In this document: positions 1 to 11,800 of the stretch, one piece after another
Numbering within the stretch: position 1 is the stretch's first letter
Layout of the letters: each line of letters starts with the position of its first letter
Source: Pegea sp. RAD2-039
Lineage: Eukaryota; Chordata; Thaliacea; Salpida; Salpidae
Assembly (NCBI GenBank): GCA_034620365.1
Contig: JAQGEQ010000289.1
Coordinates: forward strand, 124,001-188,000
Length of the DNA: 64,000 bases
Direction of reading: 5' to 3'
Translations under genes and position numbers: made by a program
The notes under the pieces: model-generated
What the model was told of the DNA's origin: nothing
The model's database searches: none
What the model saw: only the letters and a program-made list of their open reading frames with translations

Positions 1-3000
1 GAAGAAGGAACATGTAGTGTCACTTGTGGGTCAGGGACTAGAACTGACACTAGGACATGTGAACAAGGAAGCTGTGTTGGTGACTCGACTAGAACCCAAT
101 CTTGCGAAAAGCCAGAATGTCCCGGTAAGTCTGTGGTTCAACTGTGAAAGATTTATCAACAAATTAAAGTTATTGATGACTCCTGAAAATCTTAACTGAA
201 AACTATAAATTTATTCATATTTTTTTCACAACTGTTCCTAACTTTGAAGATTAAATACAAAGTTACTTCAATATTTGAATTAACAGCGGTTTGGAGTGAA
301 TGGGGACCCTGGACTTGTAGCGTCACTTGTGGAAGTGGGACCCAAACCTCGACAAGAACCTGCATCGAAGGAAATTGTCCAGGAGATTCAACAGAGACCC
401 AGGCTTGTGAAAAACCAAAATGTCCCGGTAATTTTCACTTAGAAACATTTTAACTTGTGAAAATAATTTTCAAATTAGCAGCTTATATTTGGAGCTGAGT
501 TAGTTCAAATCAAATTGTTTATCTCAATCCACTGTCGTTAAACTTCTGATTATTAAAATTTTGATTTAATCACATTTGTTGTAATTTCTATGAGAAAGCT
601 TTTAAAGGAAAACAATTTTGATTGTATAATCTGCAAAGTATCTAGTTTTTATTAATTAGTTTTATCATTTCTATTTCAAATATAATTTATTAAAGAAATC
701 TGTTTTTTATGTTTATAAGATTTTCAATTCGATATTTATAAAATTATAAATATCAACACTTAACAATATCGAATCGAATAATGTAAATAATTCAAGCGTT
801 TCTGCAACCTTTTTATTAACTTATTTGATAAGTTACAGTTTGTACGTGCTTGGTTTAATCTCAGAAGGCTCTTAAGATTGACATTGAAATCGAAAATTTG
901 AAAATTAGTTTTAATATTTTTCATATGAAAATATATTACTTTTATTGTCTTCAGAACCAGTCTGGGGCGACTGGGTAGAAGGAACATGTAGTGTCACTTG
1001 TGGGTCAGGGACTAGAACTGACACTAGGACATGTGAAGAAGGAAGCTGTGTCGGTGACTCAACTAGAACCCAATCTTGCGAAAAGCCAGAATGTCCTGGT
1101 AAGTCACATGCTCGTTAATGCTGGTTCAACTACGTCAACCTAAATCCCAATTATCATCTTGAAGATTTTTATTCTACCAATAATCTGCTGTTATCCTGAT
1201 CTTTCTGACTATTATCCTCTTAATCTTCATTTTCTACCTCTTAATCCGCATTCTGATCTTCTTCATTTGCATTCTGATCTTTGTGATTAATTCTGATCTT
1301 GTAGTCACTTAAATCCTAACAAACTCTAAAAATGGAAAATATTTTTTACCAACAGTCTTTATGATAAAGTTTATTTCTTTTAAATGCTACTTAGAAACAA
1401 AACCAAATTTTTCTAATTGAAAATTGTCTTCAAAACCAGTCTGGGGCGACTGGGTAGAAGGAACCTGTAGTGTCACTTGTGGGACAGGGACTAGAACTGA
1501 CACTAGGACATGTGAAGAAGGAAGCTGTGTTGGTGACTCGACTAGAACCCAATCTTGCGAAAAGCCAGAATGTCCTGGTAAGTCACATGCTCGTTAATAA
1601 AAAAAACTATTTTAAAAAATAAAAAAAATCAAATTTTTCTGATTAAAAATTTTCCACAAAACCAGTCTGGGGCGACTGGGTAGAAGGAACCTGTAGTGTC
1701 ACTTGTGGGACAGGGACTAGAACTGACACTAGGACATGTGAACAAGGAAGTTGTGTCGGTGACGCAGAAAGAATCAAAGATTGTGACAAAGGAGAGTGTA
1801 TAGGTAATGTGAAGATGATACAAGCAAGTTGAAAGTCAGTGGCTGACTACATTTGTAGACCAATGGAGCAGTTGGTCGGCTTGCTCATCGACATGTGGAC
1901 AGGGAAGCCAAACAAGAACTTGTAGCAGTCCGGGAGAATGTGAAGGAAGATCAACAAAATCTTGTTATCTTAGAGATTGCAGGTAGAGATAGGTCTCTTT
2001 TAGACTTCACTAAATCTTTATCCCCAGCTACACTTGTACATGTGCTGGAATATCTCAATGTTTTGACACCAACTATTATTGTTTTTTATTCCAACCACCG
2101 TGCACCATTTCAGACTGTCGAAAAACGTGTCAGCTCTGCTGCTCTTGTGGTCAGTTAAGCTTCATTACGCACTGACAATTGGTCAGTTTTTTTGTTTTAG
2201 GTACTTGGCAGTCATGGTCATCATGGTCACAATGTAGCGAGTCATGCGAAGGTGGACTAAGCTTTCGGTCACGAAGATGTCCCTCCGGAAAGTCTTGTGA
2301 TGGGTCTGACCAGCAGATGAAAGCTTGTAATCGACAATCGTGCGATGATGACGTCAGCGGTGGTGATGGTTTGTCGCATTTTATCACGTGTGGTTGTCAT
2401 GACAGAAAATTGATGTAGGGTTAACCGGTAGTTGGAGTCAATGGTCACCATGTTCGTCAAGTTGTGGACCTGGAAGTCAACAAAGAACTCGATCCTGCCG
2501 CGAATCGAGTTGTCCTGTGGCCCTGATTGACACCCGGTCCTGTTTTCAAGGCTATTGCAGAGGTGACTATCACCTGGCAACCATTAAGCCACCAACAAGT
2601 GCTTTTTAGGATCAGGATGGTCAGAATGTTCTCGATCTTGTGGTTGGGGCACTAAAGTAAGACGCCGCTGTTATGGTTGTCAACCCAGCTCAACTACAGA
2701 TTATCAAGACTGTAAATTAAGGAACTGTCCACAAAGTACGTGGATCACATGTTTTGCTGACCACTAACTTATGACCTGGCAGAAGCCTGCAAGTTACCCT
2801 TTGTGAAAAGATACGGTGATAATTCAGCTTCATGTTGTGAAAGGACCTCAGCCACCTGCGGATACAATACCCTTCAACCAATCAAAGTCGTCGGTGGTTA
2901 CGAGTCACGTGAACAACAATGGCCCTGGCTGGTGAGATGTTAATTGAGTTTCAGGATGTTGAAGATTTGTTGTTTAAGGGATTTTATCAAGGAACGATGA

Positions 3001-3938
3001 ACGGGAAGTTGATTGGATGTGGGGTGACTTTAATCTCTAGAAGCTTTGTAATCACTGCAGCTCACTGCATAGGGTAACCTACCTGACCTTCATGATCCTG
3101 ATCTTCCTGATCTTTCTGATCCTGATGTTGATCTTTCTGACTTTAAAAACGATCTTTTCAGGCAAACCAGTCTGAGCACGATGTCTCTAAGGTTCGGAGA
3201 AGCAAATAGAAATATTTTTGGATCTTCAAATCAGCAGATACGAAAAGTGAAGAAAGTCTATCTGCATCCTCAGTTCAGCTTCCCACAAAACGACATCGCT
3301 ATTCTCGAAGTGAGTCCCTATTGTTTGTGACGTCATACTAACCGATCTTCAATAGTTGGATGTTCCAGTTACTTTGACCACGCATGTCCAACTGATGTGC
3401 CTACCTAGGGGCGAACGAGTTCCTGTGGACACTACATGTTACGTAGCTGGCTGGGGATTAAGTAAGTCCTTCAAATGATCTTCACTTGCTAACTTGTAGT
3501 AACCCACAGCTCAATACGGAGTTGGGGACATGGTACAGAACCTCCGAGAGGTAGGGATTCGTATTCTACCCACTGGATTGTGTGATTCATCTTACGGAGG
3601 AGTCTCGGATGATAAGATGATTTGTGCAGGAGTTGTTTCTGGTGGTAAAGATTCATGTCAGGTACTCCAACGTTATATATTCTCGATGATGTCATTCGCG
3701 TTTACATGATTGATGTTTTGGCTATCAGGGTGACAGCGGTGGACCATTAATGTGTCAGAGATGTTCTTCATGCCAGTGGACAATACAAGGAATCGTTTCA
3801 AACGGTTACCGATGCGCTGAACAATACGCTCCGGGAATATACACGCGCGTCGACTATTATGCATTTTGGATTAACAGTGTCGTTGGTTTTAACGTCGCAG
3901 GTCTTAATACTGATTTTTCTTCTTGCTCTTCTTATTAA
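1..3938 (+). CDS. Secreted TSP1-repeat / ShK / trypsin-like serine protease (5' end missing)
   Basis: Modular extracellular protein; the window holds its 3' part. Exons read by eye: 1-124, 287-427, 961-1098, 1440-1577, 1666-1803, 1859-1982, 2028-2149, 2201-~2371, 2419-2562, 2610-2735, 2783-2931, 2955-3073, 3162-3309, 3356-3461, 3510-3661, 3729-3938. The first six exons and those at 2201, 2419 and 2610 each encode one thrombospondin type-1 repeat (W-x-x-W, CSxTCG, paired Cys). Exon 2028-2149 encodes a six-Cys ShK-like module. A trypsin domain follows, with the activation site VVGGY near 2893, His in TAAHC near 3055, Asp in NDIA near 3292 and Ser in GDSGGP at 3729-3746, so the triad is complete. 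Early exons are flanked by phase-1 introns, which suits domain shuffling. The join 2931/2955 is abnormal (see findings). Specificity and partner proteins cannot be told. Family resemblance is strong, but the exact orthologue is not recognised. Confidence 0.85.
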
Positions 3939-4506
3939 ACTTTTTAACTTATTTTGAAACAAATGTTGAAAATTGAATTATTAAAAATGAACTTGAAATG
4001 AAAATAAAAATGCAGCGAAATGTTAAAGAATGAACCAGACTGTGAGGAAAGAAGGAAAAACGATGAAAATGATTTAAAATATCTTAAAATTCTAGTTTAG
4101 GATTTCAGCATTAGAAATAATCAGAAAAATAGATATATAAGAATTGAAACAGCATTTCTTTAAGTTCAACTTTTGACACATTTTTAGCAAATTCAATGAT
4201 TAAAAAAAAATTTTTTCTTCGACTTATTTGCCTATAAAATTGTTGTCGAATTTCTGAGGTTATTGTGAAAGTTATCCAGAAAAGTAATCAAGTAAGGATT
4301 AGTCAAACAGATTTCAGTTGTGACTTACTTTAAGCAAAAGGTTTCTATGACAAGAAGATTTGTAGTTAGCTGAGATAAAGTTATTTTTAATTTGTTTCAA
4401 ACATAAATAGATTCAAACTTAATTTTTCTTTAAATCAAACTTTGAAAACATCTATTTGCAAAGTCCTAATTGCCTAAAATTAAGAGACGAGCTTTTTAAT
4501 CGAGTA

Positions 4507-5010
4507 CAGTGCATCCTCGCTAATCCGGCCATGTTGGGCAAGCTTTTTTTGTAATTATGGCCGGATTAGCCTTTGGCCGGATAAGAACAAAAAATCGTTT
4601 TTTTTAAACAATCTACCTCTTTTATATTATGCAATGCATCTAATAAAACGCACGCTAAATTTTCCGTTAATTTTATTTATTTTCATTTTTTTCAATGAAT
4701 CAAACAATTAAAACAGACAAAAAATAAACGAAACAAAACTTTGATAAAGTTTAAAATCAATTTAACGAAAACAAATCACACCGTAAACAACTTAATTTAT
4801 ATCGGAACTCTTGCTGAAAAAGGAAAGAATGGAGGTTTGTTTGATAGTGCTTTCTCGTTTTTTAGCAGAAAACTCACGAAATTGGACAAGTTGTGACACA
4901 TTTTCTGGTGTGGCTTCTAGTTGACAACGATAGTAGGCTAAGTAATCATCCATTTTCTGCATGGCTTCACCGGCCGGATTAGCGGCGGCCGTTATAGCGA
5001 GGATGCACTG
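4507..5010 (-). mobile_element. pogo/Tigger-like DNA transposon, internally deleted
   Basis: The ends are inverted repeats: CAGTGCATCCTCGCTAATCC at 4507 and its imperfect complement finishing at 5010. Both are flanked by TA (4505-4506 and 5011-5012), the target duplication expected of Tc1/mariner-pogo elements. Between them, the minus strand keeps an open frame from about 4970 to a stop at 4792-4794. Its product ends in a KQTSILSFF-like tail, which resembles the C-terminus of Tigger transposases. The catalytic DDE domain is absent, so the copy cannot move on its own. It lies between the protease gene and the MAP1 gene. Confidence 0.7.
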
Positions 5011-5012
5011 TA

Positions 5013-5891
5013 CTAACTGATATCAACAAAGAAAAGAATATTTTCAATCTCTAGATAGCAGCATAGAGCTATACAGTGATAAAAATATGACCGTTCTTTC
5101 CCTCAAGAGTTAACTTTCTTTTCTAATCACTATCTTGAAGTTACTATCTGTCTACGCGAGCATAGGATTTCTAATCAAATGTTTTTCACTAGTAGATGAA
5201 AAACTAGCTCCTCGCCTCGCCTTCATTTGAAAGCATTTGAAACTTTTTTTTTAAATAATTTTCAAGTGTTTAAATTAGTTTTTTTTTTGTATAGGCCAGT
5301 AGCGTTTGACTTTTTCAAGTCTTATACTCAGCTTAAATCATTTGAAATAACTTGGTTTGTGTCTATCTAATGTAAAATTCATTTTATTTATATTGCTTTA
5401 ATATGTTTTTGTAAATTTGCAGTTTTATCAACTTTCTTTATTACAAAACCTAATTTTTTTTATTTCTCAGAAATATATGCAATAGCTGTGGGTTTAAAAA
5501 ATCGATTTTAAAATTTTCTTCCTCTTATTAGAAAGTGTTTGTTTTTTGTTGATAGTCAATAAAAGTTTTTAGTACTCTGTAAAATTACTAGTCAAATAAA
5601 ATTGCAGATAATTTGGCGGAGATGAAAAAGACTTGAAAGTTAATTAATTATAGAACAAAAAACTTTAATAAGATATCTTCTAAGAATTCTCGTCTTTATC
5701 TCTTTCTTTTTATATATTTTCTCTGCTGCAACTTAAGCGCTTACATAATTTATAAGCTTAATAGATGATTTTTGTTCATTCAACCGACTACTAGTAGTAC
5801 CTCTTACATTTCCAAGAGCTTCGCCTAAACTCTCTCAAACTTTTTGCAGCTTAAAAAGTGATATTTAATTTGAGGAGAGCAACATTAAAAA
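5013..5891. other. AT-rich intergenic stretch upstream of MAP1
   Basis: No coding frame, RNA gene or repeat is recognised. It presumably holds the promoter and 5' leader of the downstream MAP1-family gene, but no TATA box or other element could be assigned with confidence. Confidence 0.5.
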
Positions 5892-8800
5892 ATGGTTAGT
5901 AAATTTCTTGCACTTTACTTTTTAACGGACGTTTTTTTACAGACTGAAAACCCAGAAATCTTTCAAATCTTAGATTCTCCTCTTCAGGAAGGATATATTC
6001 GTTTGAAACAACCCTCAATCTTCATTTTTCCAGCAGGATCTGGTGATTCAGCGTTGCTGTGTATCAACAACTACAAAGTTCTGGTGAATGGCGGTTCACT
6101 TGCAAAGTATACTGCTACCTAGTGGTCACTAAATCCACTGATCAACTTCTTCTACAGACCCTGGTTCTGGAGGTTGAATCGACACCATGATAAAGTTAAT
6201 TGTATGATTGCAACTGATGTCAGTGCACAGACCTTGACTGGATTTAATACTTTGTTCGAGAGGAAAGTTGAAGAATCAAAAATTGTTCTTCCAGATGATC
6301 AGGACTCAGAGCTCTTCCGGACTCTTTCAAAACATCTGATCTCTCCTGGGCTCGGGGTCCTTTTTGCCAACTTACCTCAAAAGATCTCGATGACTCATAA
6401 CTTTGATGACGACGATTTAAAATCTGTTCAAAACACGATTCGTCTCACTAAGCAATTAAATATGGATGTTCGTTGCTTGGTAACCAAGACACCAGCAGAG
6501 CCGATCACGCTTTTCTTCGAAGTAGGCGTCGGCCGACTCCAGCTGTATCCTTTGTTGCCAGAGAGTAACAGCGATGCTCTTCGGTATCTTCAGAGCAAAT
6601 ATGGGTCCGTCAAAGACAGCAAAGTGAGGTTACTAGTTGTTATGACGTCATCATCACTCGATTTATCTTTAGGTGTTACCTGTTGATATAGCAACATGTG
6701 ATGCCGCTTCAGTTTGCTGTCTTTTAGTTTGGTTTCCAAGTGATCAGCATCAGCAGATTGTGCGAGTCTTGTTTCCAGGAAACTGTAGTCAGGTAGGTCT
6801 GGAAACTTCGCTTCGCGTTGCGTCATTGATTACGTAATGAGCTCATGAATAATTGAAACGCGCGGTGACTGTTGGCAACTTTTTTAATGTTTTCCAACTT
6901 CATCTTTATTTTTAGGATAAAATTTTGGAAGCTTTTGACAAAGTCAATCTGGACTTTCTCAAGTCGCCTCGACCAACCGCAGCTTCTATGAAAGTTGTTA
7001 AGAAGAGTATGTTAAGTGAAGAGTGGAGGCTCAAATTCTGATCTACTATTTTCATTTGCAGATTTGTCATCAGCTTCTAGATATCCGATTCGAAGTGAAA
7101 CAACAAAAAGTCGGTTTACTCGTCCTAACTCTTCAAGAAATTTGCCTGATAGTTCTTTGTCAAAACTTCCTCCAAAATCCACCACAAGGAACCCTCCAAA
7201 GACTGCTCCGGCTTCAACTTCCCTCCTTAAGACTACTTCTCAAAGATCAGCTTCAGCAAAGGCTCATGTACAAAGACCTGCACCTTCAAAATCTGCTCCA
7301 GCAAAATCAGCTCCTGTAAGGCCTGCTCTTCCAAAATCAACTTCTCTTAAAAAAGATCCCAAAGCAGAGCTCAAACCTTCATCTTCAAATAAAGCTTCAC
7401 GTGCATCTAAAACATCTTCTGGAAGAAATTCAAAGGATCTTGCTAAGAAGACTACCAAATCCCCAATAAAAAGCCAACCTCAGGCAGCATCTAAAACACA
7501 ATCGAAAACTGGCACAAGTAAAACTAGCAACAAAAGAATGTCGCAAAATAGTTATCTTCTTTCTTCCAAAGTATCACCAAATAAACTTGTAGTAAGCAGT
7601 AAACCAGTGGCCAGTAAGCCAGCGACCAGTAAGCCATTGACCAGTAAACCATTGAGCAGTGACTTGAAAACCAGCAGTGACCCAACTGTTGAAAAAAATG
7701 TTTCAGCTTTAGACTCTTCAAAAAACGATGATAAAAACCGTTCTAGTATTAAAGAAAAAGATTCTCAAATGCCTAAAAACTGTCCCCTTGTTACTAAAAG
7801 AGCTTACAAAGATGTTGAAATGAATAATCAGGAGGACATTAAACTTGAAGAGTTTAAAAATTCTCCTTGGTTGGCTACAGGAGATGTCTTAGAGAACCAA
7901 AAAAGTTCTGAAAAAGCAGATAGATCTCCCCAAGAAATAAAGGAAGGGCTGATGGAAGGAGAAGCTGATCTTCAAGAGGATGTAGATTCGCCCAAATCTC
8001 AAAAAACTTTAACAACAACTGATCTTGCTGATAAAAATGAAAATATTCAAAAAGATGAAGATCACGAAAAAACTCTTCGAAAAGATCTCCCAGAAGATCT
8101 TCATCTAAACAACACAAATCCTGAAGATGAAGATTTCGAAAAAACTCTTCGAAAAGATCTCCCAGAAGATCTTCATCTAAACAACACAAATCCTGAAGAT
8201 GAAGATTTCGAAAAAACTCTTCGAAAAGATCTCCCAGAAGATCTTCATCTAAACAACACAAATCCTGAAGATGAAGATTTCGAAAAAACTCTTCGAAAAG
8301 ATTTTCCAAAAGATCTTCATCTAAACCACGCAAATCCTGAAGATGAAGATCTTGGATCTTTCACTGCTCCATTAACAACAACTGAGCCAACAACTAACGA
8401 CGGTCAGTCTACTTGGACTGTTCCAAACCAAATAGCGGTCGGAGATACGATGATCCTATCTGATGAGTTGTTGACTCCAATTGATGCTAACCTCGGATTC
8501 TCTACAAATGATCTTCAATCTAGTCCTCGTCCTCATGAACCATATGATCTTCCCATGGTAACTGACATGACTCCATCACCAGGTAAGCATCGCTCATCAC
8601 CTTATGACGTCATCATTTGCAAGACTTATGCAGCTGCTGAAATCGAGAACGCGAAGTTAGCTGATCGCGTCTCTGAAGCCCAAATGTAAGTTACGTGATC
8701 TTTCCTCTCTTCGTTTTTTTCACAAACCGCAGACAACAGCAGCTGTGACGACGTCATCGGTTCGAGTGCTTGTCACATTATTTAATTTATTTCTAGAAAG

Positions 8801-11800
8801 CAGCAAAGTCCTGTTCAAAGTATGACGCCACCAACTGATGACGTCAGTGCCTCATCATTTACACGTGATCAGCAACTATGTGATCACTCAATGACCTCAT
8901 CTCCACGTGATATAAGTGACGTTGATGAAGCGGTGATAGATAAAACCTGTTGATGGCAATCATCAATGACATCATCGTTTTCGCGCAGAGTTTCCAAGCA
9001 ACAACAGAAGTGTGGAGCAAAATAGATCTCTCCCACGAGGTGGCGCTGATCGAGTCTCCTCAAACGCTCGATGAATTCACTTTTAGTCAAACTTCAAACC
9101 AACCAACATTCGGTATATACCAATTCGCATGGCATCTAATTTACATAGCAACAAACTCATGACGACAATTATTTGTCAGATGAATCTCAAACATTCACAT
9201 CAAAATCTGATGAGAAGTTAATGGACCGAAACGGAAATCTTCCAGCTGATCCTTTAGGTAATTTTTGTGTCTTTTAGCTGCATTTTCAACAGATTTTTAA
9301 TAAACTTGCCACAGTTGAAAAATCCAGTAGAACAGAGATCTACAACAACACCATGTCACGTTCTGGTGACATTATAGAAGACTGGAAGCGGATATCTGAG
9401 CAGGAAAATTCGATTCAGTCATCTTATAGATCAGATATCTTTGAAGAAGAAAAGTTTGAAGTAGTCCTTCAGACACCTTCTAACCCAGCTAATGATTGCA
9501 ACATCTCAAATCCTTCCTCTGCATCTGATCTTCCTGACTCCACTGCTGTTGATGAAAAAGATTATTGTTTTGAGCAAAAATGTGAATTTTTGGAAAGTTG
9601 TGACATTCCACAAATTTCTTTTTTTAAAGCTGTTTCGCCAACCGAAGATCATGAGAAGAAAGGATTTCTGGAAAATACAAAATGTAATCTTATGGAAGAT
9701 GTAAAAACAGATCTCCTAGAAAATGAAAAGTCTGATCTTTTGGAAGACAAAAAGTGGAATTTTGTGAAAGATAAAAATTCTGATCTTGTAGAAGATGTAA
9801 GTTCTATTCTTACAGAAGATACTGAATGTAATTTTGTAGAAGATTTACAATCTAATATCGTGAAAAATACAAGATCTGATTTTGAGGAAGGTTTCAAATA
9901 TAATTTTGTGGAAGATGCAAGCTGTAGTTTCGTGGAAGACACAAAATATAATCTTGTGGAAGATGTAAGATGTAATTTTATGGAAAATACGAGATTAGAT
10001 CTTTTAGATGATAAAAAGTCCGATTGTTTGGAAGATACAAGATCAAATATCTTGAAAGATGATCAATCTGATATTTTGGAAGAAGCAAAATATAATTTTG
10101 TTGGAGATGGAAGATCTGATCTTGAAGAAGAACTCAAGTTTAATCTTGTGGAAGATACTAAATCTAGTCTTGTGGAAGATGATAAATCTAGTCTTGTGGA
10201 AGATACTAAACCTAATCTTGTGGAAGATACTAAATCTAGTCTTGTGGAAGATACTAAATCTAGTCTTGTGGAAGATACTAAATCTAGTCTTGTGGAAGAT
10301 ACTAAATCTAGTCTTGCGGAAGATACTAAATCTAGTTTTGTGGAAGATACTAAGTCTAGTCTTGTGGAAGATACTAAATCTAATCTTGTGGAAGATACTA
10401 AATCTAGTCTTGTGGAAGATACTAAATCTAGTCTTGTGGAAGATACTAAATTTAGTCTTGTGGAAGATACTAAATCTAGTCTTGTGGAAGATACTAAATC
10501 TAGTTTTGTGGAAGATACTAAATCTAGTCTTGCGGAAGATACTAAATCTAGTCTTGTAGAAAATACGCAACCTGTTGAAGATGCACAGTATAATCTTGTT
10601 GAAGATGCTAGATGTAATTTTGTTGAAGACACAAAATACAATCTTGTTGAAGATGCTAGATGTGATCTTGTGGGCGATGTAAAATTAGATCCCTTCAAAA
10701 ATAATGAGTCTCAGCCTTTAGATGATCAATCACGATTTAATCTGAACAAACCTGATCTTTTAAGCGACGCAAGAATGGATTATATGGAAGATAAGGAAGT
10801 GGATTCATTCAAAGATAATTTTGATTTTGTTTTGCCAAACTCAAATTTGTTAGATAGAGCAAGATCAAGTTTTGCAAAGGATGGATATGAGTATGTGAAA
10901 GATTCACAGTTTGATCTTTGGGATGATAAAAGATCTGATTTTTTGAAAGATGGCGGGCTTAATTTTTTGGAAGATCAAGGATCTGACTTTTCTAAAGATT
11001 CAAAATCTAGTTCTGTAAAAGATGCAAGATCTCCTCTTGTGGAGGATACAAGATCGTCTCCTGTTGAAAGTACAATATCGTCTTTTACAGAAGATGTGAG
11101 ATCGCCTCTTGTAGAAGACATTAAACGTTTAGATGATCAAAAGTCCCAGACTGTGGATGATTCAAAATCTAACCTTGAAGAGGATACACAATGTAATCTT
11201 GAAGATACAAAGAAGTTCTCTCAACCCGATCTAACTTCGACTAGTTTAGATTCACCAAATTCACTTTTTACCAAAACATTTGAGCAATTGGGCATGAAAG
11301 ATGAATATGTGGACCTAGCAATGTACAACTTGCAACAACCGACTTTTTCATCCAATCAAACTCTTTCGGAAGATAAAAATCAACTTTGTGGAATCTTGAA
11401 ACGATCTTCTTCAGATCAACCTCAAACAGTCCTTCCCAGCGTTTTTAGTTCATTGTATCAAAATGTTCATGGTGAGACAGTGTCGATGTAGTCCTTTGAT
11501 GTTGTCAGTGTTTCTTGTTCCTCCTTCTATTTAGAAGTATTTAGAGATAGAAATATTTTTTATTTCTTTGTCACTATGTTACTTCAGCCACTAGATGTCA
11601 CTAAACTTCCAACTGGCTGCTGAATAATTTATCAATTTCATTTATTTCCTCTTTATTTCTCTTTTTAGTTTTTTCTTTTGTTTTTTCAGCCGCGTCAACT
11701 CTAACCGATGCGCAGCTGCTTTCACCCTTAAACCACACTCCAGAAGCTCCTGCTGCTCCTAAAATCTCTCTCGAAGAGGTTAGATCATGTGATCAATTTT

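Noticed and set aside
8583-8623. Candidate 41-bp intron in MAP1 exon 5
   Set aside because: It has GT and AG ends, but removal shifts the frame into a stop; reading through to the donor at 8686 stays in frame with the next exon.
10043-10698. Long antisense ORFs (175 and 211 codons) and a second + frame over the MAP1 repeat
   Set aside because: The 24-bp unit is a multiple of three and lacks stops in several frames, so all frames stay open. Only the MAP1 frame joins to flanking exons with family similarity.
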